A stretch of DNA of 64,000 bases from NCBI GenBank assembly GCA_944325195.1, contig CALUZB010000004.1:186001-250000 (forward strand). The letters are read 5' to 3'. This document shows positions 57,512 to 64,000 of the stretch, one piece after another (the stretch's first letter is position 1; each line of letters begins with the position of its first letter). The translations under genes were made by a program, and so were the position numbers. The notes beneath the pieces were generated by a model. The model was not told the origin of the DNA and made no database searches. It saw nothing but the letters and a program-made list of their open reading frames with translations. Source of the DNA: an uncultured Desulfovibrionaceae bacterium (GTDB lineage Bacteria; Desulfobacterota; Desulfovibrionia; Desulfovibrionales; Desulfovibrionaceae).

Positions 57512-57941
57512 CGGGACAGAGGGCAGACTGCATCAGTAGTCCATTTCACCACAAATTGTGTTTCCCAGGCCTGATTGGCACTTGTCCCTGATTATAGAAT
57601 TATGCAAGCAAACCGGCTTTTTTTCAAAAGCTATTCACAAACTAGTTCCAACCAGGTTGGTGTTGCGTATATCAGCTTTTGTGTAGCTCTGCTCAACAGT
57701 ATTGCAAAAGAAGTGTAACGCGCATACCCCATTAAAGTTATGTACATCTCTCATTTTCAGATTAGTAATTACAAAAAAAATTTACATGAAATTTGGGGAA
57801 CTGACTTTTGAGCAAACTAAGATTACTGCCAACAAACTATATTATTTGTAATGCTTGAACTCTGGCACTCTATTTGATTACCTGTAGAATATTGTTATAT
57901 ATAATTAAAAATTTATAAACAAATTTTTAAGAGGCATGCTA
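57512..57941 (+). other. AT-rich boundary region with possible tetR promoter
   Basis: About 430 AT-rich bases with no gene. TTGATT (57874-57879) and TATATA (57896-57901), 16 bases apart, may be the promoter of the TetR gene. No copy of the GGAATGAATATTC operator sequence is present here. Base composition changes sharply from the preceding trpS/heptose genes. Confidence 0.4.
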
Positions 57942-58610
57942 ATGAAACCGCTTTTTCAAAAAATTTCTAAAGAAAAGCAAAATAAAATATTAGGGGCAGC
58001 AATAAAGGTATTTGCCGACCGTGGTTACTACGACGCCAATGTTGAAAACATCTGCACAGAGGCCAATATTGCTGTTGGATCTTTTTACAGATATTTCGGA
58101 AACAAAGAAGATTTATGTATCTGCGCCTACAACTATGTAATAGAAGTAATGTTTAATGTGGTATACCAGATAGACAACTACGATGATAAAACCGTTTTTG
58201 AAGTAATCAGGGAACTACTTCATAGAACTCAGAAATTCTACCTTGAACATTCCAGCTTATTTTTGTTTTACGCAAATATTTGGACCCCTGCAATGAACCA
58301 CTTTGTTCCCAAGCTTAATATTAAAAGTGAAAATGAAATTGATAAATTCTGGATAGAACTAATTAAAAGAGGTCAAGCAAAAGGAGAAATTGACAAAATA
58401 TTTTCTCCCGAAAGCGCAGCATATCTGATTGACAGTCAGACATTGCTTTTTTCGTTCTCTCTCGGATCCATTTATCACAAAGAACGCTTTGATGCTTTTC
58501 TGCAATATGGTTTACCCAATCAAACCCTTGAGGATGTGATTGAAAAAATTATCCACACGCTTCAGTTGAGTCTGGCCCCACGCAACCCCACTACCAACAG
58601 AGCGGCATAG
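57942..58610 (+). CDS. TetR/AcrR-family transcriptional regulator
   Basis: A 222-residue repressor-type protein. The N-terminal TetR helix-turn-helix is clear: KQNKILGAAIKVFADRGYYDANVENICTEANIAVGSFYRYFGNKEDL (about residues 12-58). The rest is the helical ligand-binding and dimer domain, with aromatic segments suited to a small ligand. GAGG lies 7 bases before this ATG; an ATG two codons earlier is too close. Low G+C. It faces the symporter gene with the palindromic operators between, so it likely controls that operon. Confidence 0.9.
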   Translation: MKPLFQKISKEKQNKILGAAIKVFADRGYYDANVENICTEANIAVGSFYRYFGNKEDLCICAYNYVIEVMFNVVYQIDNYDDKTVFEVIRELLHRTQKFYLEHSSLFLFYANIWTPAMNHFVPKLNIKSENEIDKFWIELIKRGQAKGEIDKIFSPESAAYLIDSQTLLFSFSLGSIYHKERFDAFLQYGLPNQTLEDVIEKIIHTLQLSLAPRNPTTNRAA

Positions 58611-58644
58611 CCCACAAATTCTTCAACCAATACAAATTTTTTTG

Positions 58645-58748
58645 TTGACAGCGCTTCTGTTTTTAGAATAAAAAGGAATGAATATTCCTTCCTTTTTATT
58701 CTGGCAGGGAGTTTTTAAAGGGACGTAGGGAATGAATATTCATTCCCT
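58645..58748 (+). promoter_or_regulatory. Promoter and palindromic operators of the symporter operon
   Basis: TTGACA (58645-58650) with an ATAAAA -10 about 17 bases on. Over and after it lie two related sites: GGAATGAATATTCC (58675-58688), inside larger arms AGAATAAAAAGGAA (58665-58678) and TTCCTTTTTATTCT (58689-58702), and the perfect 20-bp palindrome GGGAATGAATATTCATTCCC (58728-58747). Both share GGAATGAATATTC. This is the expected layout for a TetR operator. The first hairpin might also end the tetR transcript. Confidence 0.7.
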
Positions 58749-58799
58749 CAAAACATCTGAGCTCATCATTGCACGCTCAGACTAGCTGAAGGAGGCGTT

Positions 58800-60290
58800 A
58801 TGATTTACGGGGTAGGGATCTTAATCTACATTCTCATAGTTATCGCCGTGGGGTGGAGTGCTAAAAAAAGAATCAAGTCTGCTGAGGATTATCTTGTGGC
58901 AGGTCGTTCACTCAGTTGGCCGCTTAACTCCGCGACCTTGACCGCTGCATTTTTTGGCGGATTTATTGCCATTGCGATCCCAGGTGCCGCTTATACCACG
59001 GGTATTTGGAATGACGAATACGCATGGGGGCTAATTCCCGGCATTGGTGGTCCGGTTCTTTGCCTGATTCTGGCAGGGACTTTTTTCATGCCTAAAATCT
59101 GGCGTATGAAGCTCTATTCCCTAGCCGACTATTTCTTTTTGCGCTACGGAAAAATAACAGGCACTTTGGCCACAATAATGCTCTGCGGCAGTTTTATTAT
59201 GTATGGCGCAGTACAGATTGTTGTTTTTGCGAAAGTTGCGTCATCTATCCTCGAATGGCCGTCATTGCAGGCAACACTTGTCGCCGTCACAGTGATTTGC
59301 ATATACTCGGTGCTTGGGGGGCTCTGGGCTGTTTCACTTACTGATATTCTACAGGTAAGCGTGATGATCATCAGCATCGCCTTTGTACTATGTGGAATAG
59401 TCTATATGATGGGTGGTTGGGAAGTGGCTTCAGCCACCATTCCTGAAGACAGGTTGCAGTTTTTCCCTAAAGAATTAGCGTTCACACCCTGGCTGGCTTG
59501 GATCGCAGCTTGGTTGACCAGCGGATTCGGCTCCATTCCCAGCCCGGACCTGATGCAACGCGCATTTTCAGCGAGAACCCCACAAATAGCACGTAATTCA
59601 GCTTATACCGCTGCTTTTATAATATTGGTTGTCGGGAGTCTTTCTTCCGTAATCGGATTTTTAGGAATCGAGTTAATAAAAAACGGTACTGTGCCTGAGT
59701 CGGCTTTGATGGGTGACCCTGAACTGCTTGCTCCTGTCATTGTTAAGGCAATGTTCCCGGTAGGAATTGTTGCTGTTTTCCTGGGTGCATGCCTGGCCGC
59801 AGTTATGTCCACAGGCGCCTCATGCATGTTAGCGCTTTCCAGCATGCTTTATCAAAATGTGATCAGGAAAGTCTTTTTCCGGAACAGCGGTGATGACAAA
59901 ATGGTGCTCCTAACCCGCTTAACCGTCGTCGCCATGTGCTTGATGGTACTCTTTATCGCCCTGGGGTTCCCCTATGCCTATGTTCTTACGATGTTTGCCT
60001 TTGATCTTACTCTTTCCACCCTGTTTATCCCCCTGGTACTTGGATTTTTCTGGAAGAAATCTAATGGATTCGGGGCAACTTGCGGGATTGCGGCTGGAGC
60101 TATGGTCAGGATTGTTGGCGCGGGCATTCTTGGGGGATTCAGCTTTGAAGGGATAACTGCAACTTCTGAATACTGGTATTACTTTACCCTTGCCGGACCG
60201 TTAGCTTCCCTAATCTTTATGATACTTGGTACACTGCTTACGCAAAAGCAATTCCCTCCGAAACAGGTTGTGGTTTCAACAGACGATTAG
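58800..60290 (+). CDS. Sodium:solute symporter, TetR-linked
   Basis: A 496-residue SSS-family transporter with about 13 membrane helices. Marks: SAEDYLVAGRSLSWPLNSATLTAA after helix 1 (the xDFYVAGR position), a GGLWAVSLTDILQ segment, the GSIPSPDLMQRAFSARTPQIARNSA cytoplasmic segment, and LAAVMSTGASCMLALSSM at the sodium-site helix. GGAGG lies 5 bases before the ATG. It lies just downstream of the palindromic operators and upstream of an MBL-fold gene. Substrate unknown; a small organic acid, amino acid or choline-like compound is possible. Confidence 0.88.
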   Translation: MIYGVGILIYILIVIAVGWSAKKRIKSAEDYLVAGRSLSWPLNSATLTAAFFGGFIAIAIPGAAYTTGIWNDEYAWGLIPGIGGPVLCLILAGTFFMPKIWRMKLYSLADYFFLRYGKITGTLATIMLCGSFIMYGAVQIVVFAKVASSILEWPSLQATLVAVTVICIYSVLGGLWAVSLTDILQVSVMIISIAFVLCGIVYMMGGWEVASATIPEDRLQFFPKELAFTPWLAWIAAWLTSGFGSIPSPDLMQRAFSARTPQIARNSAYTAAFIILVVGSLSSVIGFLGIELIKNGTVPESALMGDPELLAPVIVKAMFPVGIVAVFLGACLAAVMSTGASCMLALSSMLYQNVIRKVFFRNSGDDKMVLLTRLTVVAMCLMVLFIALGFPYAYVLTMFAFDLTLSTLFIPLVLGFFWKKSNGFGATCGIAAGAMVRIVGAGILGGFSFEGITATSEYWYYFTLAGPLASLIFMILGTLLTQKQFPPKQVVVSTDD

Positions 60291-60311
60291 AGCGCATTTT
60301 TAACTAATACC

Positions 60312-60333
60312 CATGAAATGTAAATATTTCATG
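60312..60333 (+). repeat. Hairpin between symporter and MBL gene
   Basis: Arms CATGAAAT (60312-60319) and ATTTCATG (60326-60333) with a 6-base loop, in the 68-base gap between the two genes. It may set the relative amounts of the two messages. Confidence 0.5.
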
Positions 60334-60358
60334 AAAACAAAGCAATAAGGAGACAAAC

Positions 60359-61339
60359 ATGAGCAAACTTAACCTTCGCCCCAACGGCTTCCGTCCCAAA
60401 CGGGAAAACTGGGTTCCCTCAATTCAGACCATCCAGCTGAGCGACAACCTGCTTTGCTTCTACGATGGCCGCACCAGAGCAGGTGAACCAATTTTTGCCG
60501 AAACAGATGAAAATTGGCCGCAAGTGGATATGGATCTGGGAACCTGCTGCTACGTTCTTTACAGGGGAGATGAGGCAGTGGTGTTTGACACCATGATCAT
60601 GCCGGAACAGGCCCAATATGTACGTAATCGCATGGAATCGTTGGGAGTAAAAAAATTCACCGTAATCATTTCACACATGGACCTTGACCACAATGGCGGG
60701 AATGCAGTTTTCGCAGATTGCGAAATTATTTCGCAAAAAGGAACTCATGACGTTCTGGCAAAACATAAGGAACTAATTGAAAGCGGGGGCTGGTGGGGAA
60801 ATGACAACGAGTTTTGGGGGCCTCCAGCTATAAACCCGTTTGTGCTGCCGAACACCTTGATTGAACAAGATACCAAACGCACTCTTGCCGGATTTGAGTT
60901 GGAACTACTCCATACAAAAGCTCATCAGTTTGGCGGGAACCTCTGTGTTTATATTCCGGAGTACAAAGCGATGATTGTGGGAGATATAGCTGAGGATAGC
61001 TGCATATATGTTGGTGAAGCCGATGATATCCTGATCAGTATAGATGAAACTAAACGACTTTTGGATTTTGACATCGACTATGTATTCCCGATGCACGGCG
61101 ACCCGAACAAAATCGCTAAAGGGGCTTATGACAAGCGCTTTATCGAGGCAGCTATTGTTTATCAGCAACGCCTCCATAGCCGAATGCATGAACCCGGATA
61201 TTTCGACTCGGAGTTGGATGATTACCTGGGAGAATATATCAGGGAAGGTGTGCTTACCCCGTTTGAGCCTTACTATGGAATCCACAAAGTCAACACCCGC
61301 TATGTCTATAAACACTGGGTAACTAAAAGGAAAAAGTAG
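60359..61339 (+). CDS. Metallo-beta-lactamase-fold protein with HxDxDH motif
   Basis: A 326-residue cytoplasmic MBL-fold protein. The metal motif is H106-M-D108-L-D110-H111, followed by H189, D209 and H246 in the expected order. The second histidine of the usual HxHxDH is Asp here; flavodiiron proteins have Glu at this place and ComEC-type domains Asp, so the metal may not be a standard di-zinc pair. AAGGAG lies 7 bases before the ATG. Position after the symporter suggests that it acts on the imported compound or senses redox state. No known subfamily could be named. Confidence 0.8.
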   Translation: MSKLNLRPNGFRPKRENWVPSIQTIQLSDNLLCFYDGRTRAGEPIFAETDENWPQVDMDLGTCCYVLYRGDEAVVFDTMIMPEQAQYVRNRMESLGVKKFTVIISHMDLDHNGGNAVFADCEIISQKGTHDVLAKHKELIESGGWWGNDNEFWGPPAINPFVLPNTLIEQDTKRTLAGFELELLHTKAHQFGGNLCVYIPEYKAMIVGDIAEDSCIYVGEADDILISIDETKRLLDFDIDYVFPMHGDPNKIAKGAYDKRFIEAAIVYQQRLHSRMHEPGYFDSELDDYLGEYIREGVLTPFEPYYGIHKVNTRYVYKHWVTKRKK

Positions 61340-61347
61340 ACTTTAAA

Positions 61348-61560
61348 ATGCCCATTCGCATTAAACAGGATCTTAGCGTTTTTATCGACCTTTGACTGGG
61401 TGGTTAGTGCGTAACCTGTTTATTCCTATGGGCGTTAAAAATGATACAGGCTACCCGGGCAGGCATTCTTTATACCAAGCTTCAAGTGCTTGCCTGGGTA
61501 GCGGAACAAGGATCATTTTAAAGGCTTTGGTTGTTTCATATGTGTTGCTTAGCTGTTTGT
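61348..61560 (+). pseudogene. Decayed fragment of an EamA-type transporter gene
   Basis: The sequence after the MBL gene aligns with the intact EamA gene at 63275. The two ATG regions match (AAATGCCCATTCGCATTAA here against AAATGCTTATCCGCATTAA). A later block around 61391-61510 matches the bases near 63500-63600, and conceptual translation with a frame change gives ATRAGILYTKLQVLAWVAE against AIRASILYALFPMLTWIAA. The part between has been deleted (about 150 bases or more) and the frame is broken by stops. This is a relic of a second EamA copy. The limits are approximate. Confidence 0.75.
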
Positions 61561-61657
61561 GACGCTCCTCATAGTTCATTGATAACGCAAAGATTGATTC
61601 CGTCTTTTCCATATAACTCTACGGGGACTTTAAACAATAAAGAGCAAGGAGGACCAG

Positions 61658-63109
61658 ATGAGAAAATTATTGGGGATAATTTTTTTCTGCACGGCTTTAG
61701 TCGCTGAAAGTACAGCGCAAGCAACAGAAATAAATGTTAAAGGATATTTTGATTTTGGCTTCGGTTTATATAGCGGCACTAACTTTAAAAAACACGACAA
61801 TGAAGAAAATTTCGATGCCGGGCAACAGCTTCGTACCCAGATTGATATCATTGCCAGTGAGTCCTTAAAAGGCGTGTTGATGTTTGAAATCGGACCGACC
61901 TTCTGGGGCAACGGGGGAGGAGCTTCTTGGGGGGACACCCCAAAAGCCGGTGAAGGTACTGGTGGTGCGATGGGCGCCGATGGAGTGAGCATTGAAGTAA
62001 AACAGATGTATATCGACTGGCTTATACCTAATACTGATGCTCAAGTTAGAATGGGGATCCAGATGTTTTCTTTGCCCAATGCGGTATGGCGGGGAGATTA
62101 TCTCATGGGCGGCGTTGTTACAGACGATGAAGCGCCAGGCGTTCTGGTCTCCAATTCATTTAACGAAAATATCGGGATCAGCCTAGGTTGGTTCCGCCCC
62201 TGGGATCCTTACGCCAACGATGAACTTAAAAATCGTACAATGCCTGGCAGGTTGAATAGTGACGAAATTGACGCTTTCTTTTTGACTGTGCCCATTGACA
62301 TGAGAGACATATTCAACCTTACCCCTTATTTTATGTATGCATCCATCGGGGAAGTGGATACAGCTCCTGAGACAAACGGAGAGTTGAGTAGAAACGGTTT
62401 GATTTCACACTACCTAACCTCCAACGGCACACTGGGCAATCACGGTCAAGCATGGTGGACCGGACTGGCTTTTACCCTTAATCACTTTGATCCGTTCAAT
62501 GCCTATTTGGACCTGGTTTATGGTTCATATAGTGCTGATAGTGTAGAGCCCGGTAATATGGCTATCACCCATAACCCTGACCGTGATGGCTGGGTGGCTG
62601 TCGGCAAACTGGAATATAAACTGGATTATTTTACCCCTAACATCTTCGGCTGGTATGCCTCTGGCTCTGACAGTATTACAAAGGACGGTTTTGATGGAAT
62701 GATGCCGGGACTGTCCCCGTTTTTTGGGCTGACTTCTTTCGGCTTCTCCAGTGATAGGAGTGATATTTCCAGGCAAACTATTATGGGGTACGACCCCTAT
62801 GGGAAATGGGCTGTTGGCGTTGGTCTTGACAATATAAATATGATTGAAGACCTCAATTCGCACTTCCGGATAATGTTCATGCGAGGAACGAACAACACTG
62901 ACAATTTTGACTCCGCTTTCTCAGATTACCGTGTGCTTGACTCAAAAGACAAAGCTTTTGAAGTTAATCTGGACAACGTGTACAAAATTTATGACAACCT
63001 TGAATTGCGTGTTGATCTGGCCTATTTCAACTTACAATTACACAACGAGCCTGCTGATTTTGAGGAAAATGCCTGGAAGGCATATACCGGCTTCAGATAC
63101 ACTTTTTAA
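61658..63109 (+). CDS. Desulfovibrio-type homotrimeric outer-membrane porin
   Basis: A 483-residue outer-membrane protein. A signal peptide (about 1-22, ending AQA) is followed by a beta-barrel rich in alternating aromatic residues, starting INVKGYFDFGFGLY and ending in the typical terminal phenylalanine (AYTGFRYTF). An early QLRTQIDIIASESLKGVLMFEIG segment and WGDYLMGG-like WRGDYLMGG match the homotrimeric porin group of Desulfovibrio. It probably lets small anions or nutrients through the outer membrane. AAGGAGG stands 9 bases before the ATG. It lies between a dead and a live EamA gene. Confidence 0.85.
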   Translation: MRKLLGIIFFCTALVAESTAQATEINVKGYFDFGFGLYSGTNFKKHDNEENFDAGQQLRTQIDIIASESLKGVLMFEIGPTFWGNGGGASWGDTPKAGEGTGGAMGADGVSIEVKQMYIDWLIPNTDAQVRMGIQMFSLPNAVWRGDYLMGGVVTDDEAPGVLVSNSFNENIGISLGWFRPWDPYANDELKNRTMPGRLNSDEIDAFFLTVPIDMRDIFNLTPYFMYASIGEVDTAPETNGELSRNGLISHYLTSNGTLGNHGQAWWTGLAFTLNHFDPFNAYLDLVYGSYSADSVEPGNMAITHNPDRDGWVAVGKLEYKLDYFTPNIFGWYASGSDSITKDGFDGMMPGLSPFFGLTSFGFSSDRSDISRQTIMGYDPYGKWAVGVGLDNINMIEDLNSHFRIMFMRGTNNTDNFDSAFSDYRVLDSKDKAFEVNLDNVYKIYDNLELRVDLAYFNLQLHNEPADFEENAWKAYTGFRYTF

Positions 63110-63115
63110 AACCAT

Positions 63116-63150
63116 AAGGAAGCTGTTGGGAACCTGCAGCTTCCTTAATT
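63116..63150 (+). terminator. Terminator of the porin gene
   Basis: AAGGAAGCTG (63116-63125) and CAGCTTCCTT (63137-63146), a perfect 10-bp stem, followed by AATT. Confidence 0.75.
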
Positions 63151-63274
63151 ACAATTTAGGGCCAAATGATTTAGGTCAAATATTCATAAAGCCTGTGTGC
63201 ATTACCATACTTTGGTGGAATCAATAATAAATTTGTATAAGATATTGAAATAACCCCAAAAAAGTAGGTCTTAA

Positions 63275-64000
63275 ATGCTTATCCGCATTAAGCTGATTCT
63301 AACAACATTGTTTATAGGCTTTGTCATTGTCGGCAATAAAATTATTGCCTCAGATGTGCCACCGTATTCCGCTATTATTTTAAGATTTTCAATCGCCACA
63401 ATCCTATTACTGTTTTTGCTCGCTAAACGCAAAGAATTAAAACAGTTACTAAAGCCCTCCCACACACAATGGATTGCGTTTGTTGTTTTGGCTTTCAGCG
63501 GCGTAGTCGGTTACAATCTATTTATGCTTATAGGCGTAAAAACCGTGCCCGCTATCCGAGCAAGCATTCTTTATGCCTTATTTCCAATGCTTACCTGGAT
63601 AGCTGCATGGTTCATATTTAAGGAAAGATTAACACTAAAAGCCATGTTCGGCTCATTGTGCTGTCTGGCCGGCGTGGTACTTGCACTCGGTCAGGGATTT
63701 CAGGATGTTACAAGCAATCTTTCTTTGAACATTGGCGATATCTTTATTTTACTATCGCTTCTGTGTTGGGTGTCCTACGCCCTTATAAGTAAATGGCTGT
63801 TATCAAATTTTGACCCACTGCTGGTTACAACTATAACTTGTCTGGTTGCATGCGTACTACTCGCGCCTTTCGCAGTGGTAGAAGACTTTTTTATAGTTTT
63901 AACTACCCTGAACACCACCGCGTGGATTGTTATAGTCATTCAGGGCATATTCTCCACCTTTTTGACATTTCTATGGTATTGTGAAGGAATGGAAAGTCTC
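63275..64000 (+). CDS. EamA/DMT-family transporter, cut by the window end
   Basis: The first 242 residues of a 10-helix drug/metabolite transporter; the frame runs to the last base without a stop. About eight membrane helices are visible. Marks are the first helix TTLFIGFVIVGNKIIASDVPP, LRFSIATILLL, the YNLFMLIGVKTVPAIRASILYALFPMLTWIAAW region that is highly typical of EamA, and a second repeat beginning GDIFILLSLLCW. AGG lies about 6 bases before the ATG. Substrate unknown. A broken copy of this gene lies upstream of the porin. Confidence 0.88.
   Translation, partial: MLIRIKLILTTLFIGFVIVGNKIIASDVPPYSAIILRFSIATILLLFLLAKRKELKQLLKPSHTQWIAFVVLAFSGVVGYNLFMLIGVKTVPAIRASILYALFPMLTWIAAWFIFKERLTLKAMFGSLCCLAGVVLALGQGFQDVTSNLSLNIGDIFILLSLLCWVSYALISKWLLSNFDPLLVTTITCLVACVLLAPFAVVEDFFIVLTTLNTTAWIVIVIQGIFSTFLTFLWYCEGMESL

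Overview
The window looks like a chromosomal segment of a sulfate-reducing deltaproteobacterium of the Desulfovibrio group. The evidence is a 148-residue short-chain flavodoxin with Trp60 and Tyr98 in the Desulfovibrio positions, a single-chain pyruvate:ferredoxin oxidoreductase with a C-terminal extension, a Desulfovibrio-type homotrimeric porin, tandem MotB proteins next to MotA, and a homocitrate/isopropylmalate synthase relative of the kind that serves as Re-citrate synthase in this group. Base composition is close to 50% G+C over most of the window and clearly AT-richer in the last 6.5 kb. No rRNA, tRNA, CRISPR array, insertion sequence or prophage was seen.

Layout. 0-8.4 kb: a secreted hypothetical protein, a cobalamin-riboswitch-controlled metE, and a biotin locus (69-residue ORF, fused bioD-bioA, a sodium:solute symporter) divergent from birA. 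8.6-13.4 kb: ybaK, then murA-comEC. 13.6-19.3 kb: a compact minus-strand operon era-yggS-motA-motB-motB-fliL-fliN. 19.5-24.7 kb: a GT8-like glycosyltransferase, tag, a class V aminotransferase behind murJ, and flavodoxin. 25-29.1 kb: yjbQ, rlpA, the citrate-synthase-like enzyme fused to a Cache-like domain, and an unknown protein. 29.4-33.8 kb: a 34-residue membrane microprotein and pyruvate:ferredoxin oxidoreductase. 34.1-41.5 kb: TPR, AMIN and TM2 proteins, a 36-residue basic microprotein, FmdB, purB, pyrE, an L,D-transpeptidase and a coupled membrane protein. 42-47.8 kb: kdsD, purF, rlmD, rmlA and a YmdB-type phosphodiesterase on the minus strand. 48-52.7 kb: a complete ZraPSR-like envelope/metal stress system with a sigma-54 promoter in front of zraP, then a DUF1328 microprotein. 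53-57.5 kb: an unknown repeat protein, dinB, an M50 protease, trpS and the heptose adenylyltransferase. 57.9-64 kb: a TetR regulator, a palindromic operator, a symporter plus metallo-beta-lactamase-fold protein, a porin, and an EamA transporter cut by the window edge, with a decayed copy of that EamA gene on the other side of the porin.

Most of the window is housekeeping (methionine, biotin, purine and pyrimidine synthesis, envelope and LPS, motility, repair, pyruvate metabolism). The most unusual items are: a PurF that keeps its phosphoribosyltransferase core and iron-sulfur ligands but has lost the N-terminal catalytic cysteine and other glutaminase residues; a citrate-synthase-like enzyme carrying a Cache/PDC-like domain with no membrane segment; the TetR-symporter-MBL locus with a perfect 20-bp palindrome; an inverted repeat that includes the start codon of the M50 protease; and several strongly Shine-Dalgarno-preceded microproteins (69, 34, 36 and 53 residues).
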